From JAVVEZ01 sp032250895 (GTDB taxonomy: Bacteria; Pseudomonadota; Gammaproteobacteria; Pseudomonadales; Pseudohongiellaceae), in the NCBI GenBank assembly GCA_032250895.1, contig JAVVEZ010000064.1, forward strand, positions 1 through 20,897: a stretch of DNA of 20,897 nt, given 5' to 3'. The notes under the pieces were generated by a model. The model did not search any database and was not told the origin of the DNA. It saw only the letters and a list, made by a program, of their open reading frames with translations. Numbering within the stretch: the stretch's first letter is position 1; every line of letters begins with the position of its first letter. This document shows positions 1 through 7,657 of this stretch, in pieces. The position numbers and the translations under genes were made by a program.

Positions 1-1849
1 GTGACTCCCAGCCGCCGTAGGCTTCCACCGCTGCGCGCAGCACGGCGAGTGAGCGCTTGCGGCGAAATGCCTGGTCCTCTGTGCTGGCTTCGATCAGTTC
101 CAGCCGGAACGCTGCCGGATCCCTGCGCGCTGCCGCTGCCAGTTCGTCGATGAAGGACTCGAAGGCAAAGGTAACCTGTGGGCCATTCGGGTCGCGCAGG
201 TTGCCGGTGCGCAGGGGTGTCTCCCACACCAGCGGCAGGGCCACCACATGCCCCGCCAGGCGCAGATGCGGAATCCCGTACTGTACACTCGGCATGGCGG
301 CGCCGCCTGCCGCCGTCCGCTCGGGCCGCCGGCCCATCAGTTGCGCGATCAGCACGGTGTCGGGTTCATTGTAGCCCAGGTGGTTGTAGTCGATGGCGCG
401 GGCCTCGTACTCGAGCGCCACCAGCTTGCCCTTGCCATCGAGGCCACCACGCAATTTGAAGGCATAGGCCGGGCCTTTGGTATCCCAAGCCGTTTCCTCG
501 TACCGCATCCACTGCACGCGCACGGGTCTGCCAAGCTCGTGGGCAAGAAAGGCGGCCTCGAAACCGACATCGTCTGCCGCCGTGCGGCCATACACCTGCG
601 GCCCGGCCATGTATACCACCCGCACGCGGTCGCGCGGCAGGTCAAGGAACTGCGCCACGCCGGTGCGCAGGCCATAGGACTTCATGTCGTTGGAGTAGAT
701 GGTCAGCTGATTGCCTGAGGGGTCGGCCAGCGCAAAGGCCGGGCCGATGGAAGTGTGCCCCTGGAATGGCACGTCGTAGTCGGCTTCAAGCACCTGGGCC
801 GCGCTGGCGAAGGCGGCAGCAGAATCCCCGCTTACTCTTGGCTCCGAACTCGACATTGGCGTCGCGGCGCGAATGTAGTCAAACAGATCGTTCGACGCCG
901 GGAAGGGCGCTTGTGCGGGCGGGGTCCATTCGGCCCTGAGCTGCCGCGCGGCCTGTATGGCCTGCTCTTCGCGTTCGCACACCACGGCCACGTAGTTGCC
1001 ATGGCTCACCACCCGGACTAAGCCGGGAATGCCGGTTACCGATGACTCGTCGATGCTGCGCAAGCTTGCGCCCGCCACCGGTGGACGCACGTTGCGCGCG
1101 TGCAGCATACCGGGGACTTTCATGTCCACGGCCCAGATCAGTGAGCCGTCGACCTTGGCAGGAATATCGTAGCGCTGCAGCGACTGGCCCACCACGCGCA
1201 ACTGCTGCACGGGTTTGACGGCTGCCGTGCCGGTGGTGGCGTTGATGTTGCGGCCTTCGAGTGCCACATTGAAGCGCTGGCCACCCACGAGTTCGGCGTA
1301 GCTGACTGCCTGGCTGGCATCCGCCAGTGCGGTGACCATGCCATTGTTCACCGTGAGCTCGCCCACGGCTACCTTCAGATGTTCGGCGGCAAGCTCCAGC
1401 AATACGCGCCGCGCTTCCGCGGCAACTCTGCGCATCGGCCAGCCATCGGTTTCGATGGCATCGGAGCCGCCCGAGCCGCCCTGGTCGGGAGTGGTATCGG
1501 TACTGCCCATCACCAGAGTGCTTTGCTCGTAGGCCAGGTCGAGTTCGTCGCACATCATTTGCCGGAATGCGGTGCCGGTGCCCTGGCCGCCATCGGTTTT
1601 GCCGACGAAGAAGGTGGCGGTGTTGTCGGGATGGATGACGATCCAGGTGTCGAGTTGCAGAAAATCCGGGTCGGGATACGGACCCGCAGCAAACGCTTGC
1701 GCCAGCACGCGGGCACCGGGGACAGTGCCGATGCCGAGGCTCAGCACCAGGGCGCCGGAGGACGCCAGAAAGCCGCGCCGCGACGTGGAGGGATTGGCGC
1801 TACGCAGCGCCGCTTCGATAGCCTTGGGGAACTGGAGTGAGGTGCTCAT
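1..1849 (-). CDS. Molybdopterin-binding subunit of a xanthine dehydrogenase/isoquinoline 1-oxidoreductase-like hydroxylase (partial, C-terminus off the left edge)
   Basis: Large catalytic subunit of a molybdenum hydroxylase of the aldehyde oxidase/xanthine dehydrogenase family, probably the IorB-like type that works with a small [2Fe-2S] subunit. The frame is open for 616 codons from the ATG at 1849 to the window edge; relatives are usually about 700-750 residues, so the C-terminal part with the expected catalytic Glu is not visible. Residues 23-28 (SRRGFL) followed by a hydrophobic stretch form a Tat signal, implying export of the folded cofactor-loaded enzyme to the periplasm. Family motifs seen are GGQGTGT (87-93), a VYGRTAADD block with PVRVQWMR just after it, and an LRTGNLRDPNGPQ block leading into ESFIDELA. 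The start is supported by AGGAGG at 1857-1862, seven bases upstream. The ATG overlaps the TGA of the preceding Fe-S gene by four bases. The substrate cannot be told from sequence; an aldehyde or N-heterocycle is inferred from the family. Confidence 0.9.
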   Translation of the reverse strand, partial: MSTSLQFPKAIEAALRSANPSTSRRGFLASSGALVLSLGIGTVPGARVLAQAFAAGPYPDPDFLQLDTWIVIHPDNTATFFVGKTDGGQGTGTAFRQMMCDELDLAYEQSTLVMGSTDTTPDQGGSGGSDAIETDGWPMRRVAAEARRVLLELAAEHLKVAVGELTVNNGMVTALADASQAVSYAELVGGQRFNVALEGRNINATTGTAAVKPVQQLRVVGQSLQRYDIPAKVDGSLIWAVDMKVPGMLHARNVRPPVAGASLRSIDESSVTGIPGLVRVVSHGNYVAVVCEREEQAIQAARQLRAEWTPPAQAPFPASNDLFDYIRAATPMSSSEPRVSGDSAAAFASAAQVLEADYDVPFQGHTSIGPAFALADPSGNQLTIYSNDMKSYGLRTGVAQFLDLPRDRVRVVYMAGPQVYGRTAADDVGFEAAFLAHELGRPVRVQWMRYEETAWDTKGPAYAFKLRGGLDGKGKLVALEYEARAIDYNHLGYNEPDTVLIAQLMGRRPERTAAGGAAMPSVQYGIPHLRLAGHVVALPLVWETPLRTGNLRDPNGPQVTFAFESFIDELAAAARRDPAAFRLELIEASTEDQAFRRKRSLAVLRAAVEAYGGWES

Positions 1850-2328
1850 CCTGCCACCTCCTGGTCGTTGTCTGAGCCCTTCACGACGCGCTTGATCGCG
1901 GCCTGGATGCGAAAGTAGGTCATGCAGCGGCACAGCGCACCTTCCATGCCTTCACGAATCTCGGCATCGCTGGGCTTGGGATTGCGGTCGAGCAGCGCCT
2001 TGGCGGTCATGATCTGGCCGTTCTGGCAATAGCCACACTGCGGCACCTGCTCGTCGATCCACGCCTGCTGCAGCGGATGCAGGCTGCCATTCTGCGCGAG
2101 CCCTTCGAGTGTGGTGATCGCTCCACTCACCACTGAGGCAGGCAGCTGGCACGAGCGCAGGGCAACGCCATCGATGATCACGGTGCAGGCCCCGCACTGC
2201 CCCAGGCCACAGCCGAAACGCGGGCCGCGCAGTCCGAGGTCGTTGCGCAGCACATACAAAAGCGGTGTCGACGGGTCGATGTCCACTGCGTGGACCGCAC
2301 CATTGACGTTCAGTGAAACGATACTCAT
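1846..2328 (-). CDS. (2Fe-2S)-binding small subunit of a molybdenum hydroxylase
   Basis: Electron-transfer subunit, 160 residues, the usual size for IorA/CoxS-type proteins. The N-terminal plant-ferredoxin-like domain carries Cys40, Cys45, Cys48 and Cys60 (motif CGLGQCGAC). The C-terminal helical domain carries Cys98, Cys101, Cys133 and Cys135 (motifs CGYCQNGQIM and LCRCM). Together these are the eight ligands for two [2Fe-2S] clusters that pass electrons from the molybdenum site. There is no signal peptide; a partner lacking a signal is normally co-exported with the Tat-tagged large subunit, which is encoded next with an ATGA overlap. An in-frame ATG lies 13 codons upstream, but the ATG at 2328 is preferred because GGAGGG (complement of 2335-2340) sits six bases before it and the protein then begins with the family-like MSIVSLNVNG. 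Confidence 0.95.
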   Translation of the reverse strand: MSIVSLNVNGAVHAVDIDPSTPLLYVLRNDLGLRGPRFGCGLGQCGACTVIIDGVALRSCQLPASVVSGAITTLEGLAQNGSLHPLQQAWIDEQVPQCGYCQNGQIMTAKALLDRNPKPSDAEIREGMEGALCRCMTYFRIQAAIKRVVKGSDNDQEVAG

Positions 2329-2539
2329 GGGGTGCCCTCCGTTCAACAGGCTCCAACGGTAACGCAAAAACCCAGGGCTCGTCTACTGCCGCTGCTTGCC
2401 CATTTTTTATTGCCCATGCGTCCATTCCGAACGGATCATGGCCGCCGGATTGATCCACGTCATCATGCGATCATCGGAGCAGTGCTTCAATATCAATTTC
2501 AAGAAAACCGTCATCCTGATGACAGGAGGGAACTGCACC

Positions 2540-3154
2540 ATGAACCGCTTCCATGTCAGATCTCTGGCAGTGCTTGTCCTGCTGGGCCTGTTGTCTGGTT
2601 GTGCCTCTGTATTGCGCAGCGATGTCGTGACGTTTCACGAAGGTCCCCTGCCCAGTGGCGAAACCATCCGGGTCGTGCCCCTGAACCCGGACAATGCCCA
2701 GAGCCTCGAGTTTCGTGCCTATGCCCGGCTGGTCAGCGAGCAACTGGCAAAAATCGGTTATACTCCGGTGAACAGTGACACTGCCAGTGTCGATCTGCTG
2801 GCGCAAGTGGATTATTCGGTAGACATGGGTGCTCCCGACGTCCGCCTGGACCGGGGCGCGCATTATGCCCGCTACCATTTCTATTATGGCCGTTATGCGG
2901 ACCCCTTCTATTTTGGTATTTATGACACCTGGACCCCGGAGGTTTACAGCTACCCCGCCTATCTACGCAGGCTGCGCCTGAATATCGTGAGGACGGATGC
3001 CGACAGCAGCAGAATCTTTGAAGGCCGGGTGGAGAGCACCGGGCGTCAGAGTAGCCTGCCGGAAATCATGCCCTATCTGGTTAGTGCCATGTTCAAGAAC
3101 TTTCCCGGAGAGAGCGGGGTGACCAAGGTGGTCACGATCGAGATGGATGAGTGA
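2540..3154 (+). CDS. Putative lipoprotein, DUF4136-like
   Basis: A 204-residue envelope lipoprotein. Residues 1-20 are a short basic then hydrophobic signal, and LLSGC (17-21) is a good lipobox with Cys21 as the lipidated residue. The body resembles the DUF4136 family of periplasm-facing lipoproteins of unknown function: an early strand (ETIRVVPL), a central predicted two-layer fold, and a late segment of the form IFEGRVESTGR. Residues 109-141 are strikingly Tyr-rich (HYARYHFYYGRY and onwards). The frame is open further upstream to 2396, but the ATG at 2540 follows GGAGGG at 2525-2530 and gives the signal peptide, so that start is chosen. Its TGA overlaps the GTG start of the next gene (GTGA), which implies translational coupling and a shared role at the envelope. 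The specific function is unknown. Confidence 0.8.
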   Translation: MNRFHVRSLAVLVLLGLLSGCASVLRSDVVTFHEGPLPSGETIRVVPLNPDNAQSLEFRAYARLVSEQLAKIGYTPVNSDTASVDLLAQVDYSVDMGAPDVRLDRGAHYARYHFYYGRYADPFYFGIYDTWTPEVYSYPAYLRRLRLNIVRTDADSSRIFEGRVESTGRQSSLPEIMPYLVSAMFKNFPGESGVTKVVTIEMDE

Positions 3155-5049
3155 GTGTGACCGAGAACAAGAACGCAGTAAAGGTGTCCACCTGGGGCTA
3201 CCTCTTTTTTCTGTTCACCTGGCTGCACATGCTGGTCTGGACGGCCGGGTTTTATCCACTTGTAAGTACGGGGCTCGACGGGTCTGCGAATACTTTTTTT
3301 CACCTCAGTGCGTGGCCCCTGTACAGCCTTTTGTATATTGCTCCGGCCATTCTGCTTACTCTGGTGTCAGCATGGCTTCTGCCGAAGCTGAAAATCCTGG
3401 CGCCGGTGGTGGCGCTTGGCAGCAGTGTGCTGGTGCTGTTGCTGATTCAGGCGAACCGCTTGATCTACGAGCTTTATTCTTTTCATATCAATGCTTTTGT
3501 CCTGAACCTGATGTTTACCCCGGGAGGGATTTCCGCCCTGGACAGCAGCGCCGAGACGTCGTTGTCAGTGGCGCTGATCGGCGCTCGCACACTGGTTGTG
3601 CAGGCACTGTTGTTGATCGGCAGCAATTACCTTTCCCGCCATTTCCAGGCATCGGACTGGCTGCGCCCGGCCACCACTCTGATCGTCTTGCTGTTCCTGG
3701 TTCAGGCAGCCATCTATGGCGTCAGCGATCTCAACAATGACGGAGAGGTGCTCGATAGTGCCGGTGCTTACCCTTTTTTTCAGCGGGTGCGTTTTCGTTC
3801 TTTGGCCAGGCATCTGGGTTATCACACGCAGCAGAGGCCGCGAACCCGTGCCCAGGTTGATCCCTCGCGACTGCAATACCCACTACAGGAAATGGTTTTT
3901 GCACCCGTGGACAGGCCCCTCAACATCGTCTGGCTGGTGGCGGAATCCCTGCGCTGGGATCAGCTCGATCCAGCGATCATGCCCAATACCTGGGCCTTTG
4001 CCGGGCGCAGCCAGCGTTTCAACAACCATTACTCCAGCGGCAACGGCACACGCGAGGGCCTGTTTGGCATGTTTTATGGTTTGTATGGCTCCTATTGGGA
4101 GCATTTTCTGCATGCCCAGCGCAGCCCGGTGCTGATGGACCGCTTGCAGGCGCTGGACTACGAACTGAATCTGAGGACGAGTGCGCGCTTTACCTATCCG
4201 GAATTTGACAAGACCCTGTTTGCACAGGTGCCCTCGAGCGCCATGCATGAAGCAGACGGAGCTCTTCAACCCTGGCAACGGGACCAGGAAAACACCACGC
4301 AGCTGCTGCACTTTCTGGAGCAGCAGGCGGATACCGGACCTTTCATGGCCTTCTTTTTTCTGGAATCCACCCACGCCCCTTATTTTTTTCCGGAATCCGG
4401 CGCGCTGCGCCGTCCTTATCTGGAAACAGTGGACTATGCCCATTTGTCGAAGGATTACCTGCAGGCGAATATCGACCAGTTGTTTACGCGTTATGTCAAT
4501 GCTGCGCACTGGATCGATGTGCAGTTGGCGCGTGTCTATGAGACGCTGGAGCGGGAGAGCCTGCTGGACAGCACCATTGTCATCATTACCGGCGATCACG
4601 GTGAAGAATTCATGGAGAAGGGAGCCTGGGGGCATAACTCCAGTTTTGTCGAAGAGCAGACCCATGTGCCACTGGTGATATGGATGCCAGGCCTGGAGGC
4701 GGCAGTGATCAGCCGGACGACGAGTCATCTGGACATTGCCACCACCCTGCTGCAGGCGCTGGGCGCCGACAGAAACAGCGAGACCTATTCCCTGGGCCAG
4801 AATTTATTTGATCCGAGCCCCCGCTCTTTTATCAATATCAGTGACTGGCACAGCATCGGCGTGCTCACCGGGGATATGAAATACCGCATTCCCTACCTGG
4901 CCGGTGCCGATGCTGACTGGCTCCCTACAGATCGTGACGATGGTAAACTGGCGCCAGCACAGGCCAGTGCCATGCTGGCCCGGAACCGGAGAGACATTCT
5001 CCGTGCCATCGAAAACGCCTCGCTGTTTTCCCGCCGCCCGGAGCAATGA
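3151..5049 (+). CDS. YejM/PbgA/LapC-like inner-membrane protein (DUF3413 + sulfatase-like domain) with an intact-looking active site
   Basis: A 632-residue membrane protein. The N-terminal third has about five hydrophobic segments (roughly 15-38, 53-78, 83-101, 138-158, 172-190) and the FHINAFVLNL...TPGG region typical of DUF3413. A periplasmic alkaline-phosphatase-superfamily domain follows from about 255. The alignment with E. coli YejM/PbgA is clear from memory in the linker (QYPL then the first strand), in SSGNGTREGLFGMFYG (295-310) and in the HVPLVIW block (505-511). E. coli YejM controls LpxC turnover and hence LPS synthesis and has lost the catalytic residues. Here Glu265, Thr300, Asp482 and His483 (TGDHGEEF) are all present, as in LtaS or phosphoethanolamine transferases, so it may be an active transferase or phosphatase. 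The start is a GTG inside the stop of the lipoprotein gene; a GTG two codons later is an alternative. Family assignment is firm; the activity is inferred. Confidence 0.88.
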   Translation: MSVTENKNAVKVSTWGYLFFLFTWLHMLVWTAGFYPLVSTGLDGSANTFFHLSAWPLYSLLYIAPAILLTLVSAWLLPKLKILAPVVALGSSVLVLLLIQANRLIYELYSFHINAFVLNLMFTPGGISALDSSAETSLSVALIGARTLVVQALLLIGSNYLSRHFQASDWLRPATTLIVLLFLVQAAIYGVSDLNNDGEVLDSAGAYPFFQRVRFRSLARHLGYHTQQRPRTRAQVDPSRLQYPLQEMVFAPVDRPLNIVWLVAESLRWDQLDPAIMPNTWAFAGRSQRFNNHYSSGNGTREGLFGMFYGLYGSYWEHFLHAQRSPVLMDRLQALDYELNLRTSARFTYPEFDKTLFAQVPSSAMHEADGALQPWQRDQENTTQLLHFLEQQADTGPFMAFFFLESTHAPYFFPESGALRRPYLETVDYAHLSKDYLQANIDQLFTRYVNAAHWIDVQLARVYETLERESLLDSTIVIITGDHGEEFMEKGAWGHNSSFVEEQTHVPLVIWMPGLEAAVISRTTSHLDIATTLLQALGADRNSETYSLGQNLFDPSPRSFINISDWHSIGVLTGDMKYRIPYLAGADADWLPTDRDDGKLAPAQASAMLARNRRDILRAIENASLFSRRPEQ

Positions 5050-5096
5050 GTAAAACATTACTCTGATCATGACAAAAAGGATGGAGGAAGATCGAG

Positions 5097-5846
5097 ATGC
5101 TTGAACTTTACCATGCCGAACCCCTGGCCAATTCGATGAAGCCGCTCCTGTGTTTGAAGGAGAAGGGCCTCGATTTTGTCAGTCACTATGTCGATCTGCT
5201 CAAATTTGAGCAGCACGCCCCCGACTTCATACGCATCAATCCCAGGGGTCAGGTACCCGTGCTGATCCATGAGGGTGCAGTCATCACCGAGTCGACCGTG
5301 ATCAACGAATATCTCGACGAGGTTTTCCCCGAGGTGCCCCTGCGTCCCGCTGATCCCGTCGGGCGTGCGCACATGCGGATCTGGTCCAAGTTCGTCGACG
5401 AGTATTTTGCCCCGGCCCTGAGCCTGATCGGCTGGCATTATTTCGTGCGCAAGGCCCTGGAGAATATTGAGAAAGCAGAGCTCGAGAAGATGTTTGCGCG
5501 CATTCCACTGGCGGAGCAGCGTGCCAAATGGGAGACCATAGCGGGCAAGTCCTTCACGCCGGAACAGCTTGCAGACGCCAGACGCAGACTCGGCGTCTCG
5601 ATCGAGCGCATGGAAGAAATTCTCCAGACCGGACCCTGGCTCGCCGGACCGGGCTATTCGCTCGCCGACGTCAACTCCTATTCCATGGTGGCGGGAGTAC
5701 CTCATTATTTTCCAGAGTTTCTCAATGACAAAGCGGCACCGCACAGTTTTGCGTGGTTACAGCGGATGAATGCGCGCCCGGCAGTCAGGGCGGCGCTGGC
5801 GATGCCGAACAGGGTGCCGGAAGAGCTCCGGGTTTTCGGGGGCTGA
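5097..5846 (+). CDS. Glutathione S-transferase family protein
   Basis: A 249-residue cytoplasmic protein of the GST superfamily, slightly longer than the usual 200-230. The N-terminal thioredoxin-like domain (about 1-80) holds Ser13 in a candidate catalytic position (ANSMK), the cis-proline turn GQVPVL with Pro54, and the glutathione-binding Glu65-Ser66 pair (ITESTVINEYL). The all-helical C-terminal domain contains the GPWLAGPGYSLADV capping motif near 180-195, strongly conserved in GSTs. The ATG at 5097 follows GGAGG at 5083-5087. It lies 47 bases after the YejM-like gene, so it could be co-transcribed, but nothing in the sequence ties their functions. The substrate is not predictable; the extra residues are mostly in a charged helical stretch at about 120-155. 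Confidence 0.9.
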   Translation: MLELYHAEPLANSMKPLLCLKEKGLDFVSHYVDLLKFEQHAPDFIRINPRGQVPVLIHEGAVITESTVINEYLDEVFPEVPLRPADPVGRAHMRIWSKFVDEYFAPALSLIGWHYFVRKALENIEKAELEKMFARIPLAEQRAKWETIAGKSFTPEQLADARRRLGVSIERMEEILQTGPWLAGPGYSLADVNSYSMVAGVPHYFPEFLNDKAAPHSFAWLQRMNARPAVRAALAMPNRVPEELRVFGG

Positions 5847-5880
5847 CAGTTTTTGCCGGCCGATCGCATTCCTTGTAGTA

Positions 5881-5929
5881 CTGATCCAAATCAATAAGGC
5901 GGTCTGCCTTCGGGGCTACGATTCATCCT
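5881..5929 (+). promoter_or_regulatory. Predicted class II FNR/Anr-type promoter of the copper efflux operon
   Basis: CTGAT-CCAA-ATCAA at 5881-5894 matches the FNR/Anr consensus TTGAT-N4-ATCAA at nine of ten positions. Its centre is 5887.5. A -10-like TACGAT lies at 5917-5922, which would put transcription start near 5929, exactly 41.5 bases from the box centre. That is the spacing of class II activation by FNR-family regulators. The ATG of the first gene is at 5974. No good -35 element is seen, as expected for an activator-dependent promoter. The sequence match is direct; use by an FNR/Anr protein is inferred. Confidence 0.55.
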
Positions 5930-5973
5930 GTTCGTCAAGGATCGGCCCTCCACACCACTTACCGGAGATTACT

Positions 5974-6339
5974 ATGAAAACACCAGCCAGAATAGCCGCC
6001 ATCGTGTACTGTACCCTGCTGCTGCAGTCCGGCGCCTTCGCTGCCGATGATGCTTCGCAGATGATGCAGCAACACATGCAGGAAATGAAGACGCTGATGG
6101 CCAGGATCAAGGCCGAGAAGGATCCTGCCCGGCTCGAAGCATTGATGGCAGAACATGAACAATTGATGCAGCGGAATATGCAGATGATGAGTCAGGGCAA
6201 GAGCGGGACGGCCATGACGATGGAAGCCCGCATGGCCGGCATGGAACAGAAAATGGAAATGATGCAGATGATGATGGACCAGATGATGCAAGGCAGCGAT
6301 GTCGAACGAAAAATCCCCCTGCACCAGCATAAGCGATAA
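5974..6339 (+). CDS. Small methionine-rich periplasmic protein, probable Cu/Ag buffer
   Basis: A 121-residue protein. Residues 1-23 form a signal peptide ending in GAFA, leaving a mature chain of about 98 residues that contains 22 methionines and is otherwise rich in Gln, Glu and Lys. Runs such as QMMQQHMQEM and MEMMQMMMDQMM are separated by charged spacers and look alpha-helical or coiled-coil. A terminal LHQHKR adds two His. There is no recognised enzyme domain. As first gene of a CusCBA-type operon it takes the place usually held by CusF or a similar periplasmic chaperone, so Cu(I)/Ag(I) binding through thioether sulfur is the likely job. It shares no visible CusF OB-fold motif. The ATG at 5974 is chosen over an in-frame upstream frame because GGAG at 5963-5966 and the signal peptide both fit. 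The next gene starts four bases after its stop. Confidence 0.75.
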   Translation: MKTPARIAAIVYCTLLLQSGAFAADDASQMMQQHMQEMKTLMARIKAEKDPARLEALMAEHEQLMQRNMQMMSQGKSGTAMTMEARMAGMEQKMEMMQMMMDQMMQGSDVERKIPLHQHKR

Positions 6340-6343
6340 ATAA

Positions 6344-7657
6344 GTGATAGTCCGTGACACTGCCTGCCGACGCCGCTCGAAGGCGGTCAGTGTGGTTTGT
6401 TTCATGCTTGCCTGGGTGCTTACGGGCGCTGTGGCACAGGCGCCGGTCGAGTTGACCTTGTCCGAAGCTCTGCGAATCATCGTGGACAGCAATCCAGGAC
6501 TGGCCGAAATGCGCGGCCGCGCCGATGCGGCGGCACAGGTGCCGTCGCAGGTCGGCACCTTGCCGGATCCCAGGATCAACGTCAATGCGCTCAACCTGCC
6601 GGTGAACAGCTTCAGTCGCAGCCAGGAAGCGATGACCCAGATGCAGGTCGGGGTCAGTCAGAGTTTCCCGTTCCCCGGTACCTTGAGCCTGCGCCGTGAG
6701 GCGGCCACGTATGAGGCGCAAGCGGCCAGTCTGTCGGTCGACGAAACCCGGCTGCGGCTGTTGCGCGATGTCAAGAAAGCCTGGTGGGAACTGGCGTATC
6801 TCGACCGGGCGATGGTGATCATCCGCGACAATTTGACCCTGATCGATCAATTCATCGACATCGCCAATACCAAATACCGTGTCGGCGAGGGGCTGCAACA
6901 GGATGTGCTGCTCGGTCAGGTGGAGCGTGGCCGCCTGCATGATCGCCTGCTGCAACTGCAGGGCATGCGTGGCGTCATGGCAGCGCGGCTCAATGCCTTG
7001 CTGGCGCGGCCACAGAATGTGCTGGTGACCTTGCCGGAACGAGTTGACGAAGAGTTGCCCAGCCTGCCCATGCCGGAGTCATTCATCAGTGAAGCCGAGC
7101 AGCAAAGGCCGCTGCTGGCGGTGCTGGAAAACAAGGTCAAGGCAGCCGAGAGCAATCGCGATCTGGCGAAAAAATCGCTCTATCCGAATTTCAGCCTGGG
7201 CGCCAATTATGGTTTTCGCAAGGGCCAGAACCCCAATGGCGACGATCGTGCGAATTTCTTGAGTGTTTTGCTGAGCGTGGAAATTCCATTGTATGCGGGC
7301 ACCAAACAGCAGCGTTTGATCAGCCAGCGCAGTGCCGAGCTGTCCGCACAGAATGATGCCTTGCTCGACACCCGCAATCAGGTCAGCGCCGAGGTGCAGG
7401 CCGCCTGGTATGCCTTCCAGCAGGCGCAGGAACAGAGCCAGTTGTTTCGCACCGGCATCATTCCGCAGAGCCGGCAGACGGTGGAATCGATGCTGGCCGG
7501 GTATCAGGTCGACAAAGTGGATTTTCTCAATCTGGTGCAGTCGCAGATCAGTCTCTACAACTTTGAACAACAGTATTGGCGTGCACTGACCCAGGCGCGC
7601 CAGGCCCTGGCGGACCTGGCCGCCGCTTCAGGACAGGAGTCGATCAATGAGAACTAG
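6344..7657 (+). CDS. TolC-family outer-membrane channel (CusC-like)
   Basis: A 437-residue outer-membrane efflux protein that would form the exit duct of the tripartite pump. A basic then hydrophobic N-terminus (about 9-33, ending in AVAQA) is a signal peptide; unlike E. coli CusC there is no convincing lipobox. The mature part begins LTLSEALRIIVDSNPGLAEM, the usual opening of an outer-membrane efflux repeat. A second repeat starts near FISEAEQQRPLLAVLENKVKAAE, with beta-strand-like segments such as NFSLGANYGF between helices. The start is taken as the GTG at 6344, four bases after the Met-rich gene, with no strong Shine-Dalgarno sequence; a later GTG at 6392 or ATG at 6404 would shorten or destroy the signal. 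It overlaps the adaptor gene by 11 bases. Assignment to the Cu/Ag branch rests on the neighbours. Confidence 0.87.
   Translation: MIVRDTACRRRSKAVSVVCFMLAWVLTGAVAQAPVELTLSEALRIIVDSNPGLAEMRGRADAAAQVPSQVGTLPDPRINVNALNLPVNSFSRSQEAMTQMQVGVSQSFPFPGTLSLRREAATYEAQAASLSVDETRLRLLRDVKKAWWELAYLDRAMVIIRDNLTLIDQFIDIANTKYRVGEGLQQDVLLGQVERGRLHDRLLQLQGMRGVMAARLNALLARPQNVLVTLPERVDEELPSLPMPESFISEAEQQRPLLAVLENKVKAAESNRDLAKKSLYPNFSLGANYGFRKGQNPNGDDRANFLSVLLSVEIPLYAGTKQQRLISQRSAELSAQNDALLDTRNQVSAEVQAAWYAFQQAQEQSQLFRTGIIPQSRQTVESMLAGYQVDKVDFLNLVQSQISLYNFEQQYWRALTQARQALADLAAASGQESINEN

Noticed and set aside
879..1553. Long open frame on the minus strand within the molybdopterin subunit gene
   Set aside because: It is Arg/His/Gly-rich in the way of a shifted frame in GC-rich DNA, and the overlapping frame from 1849 carries all the family motifs.
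2450..2463. Possible second FNR-like box, TTGAT-CCAC-GTCAT, upstream of the lipoprotein gene
   Set aside because: The second half-site matches poorly and no -10 element lies at a suitable distance.
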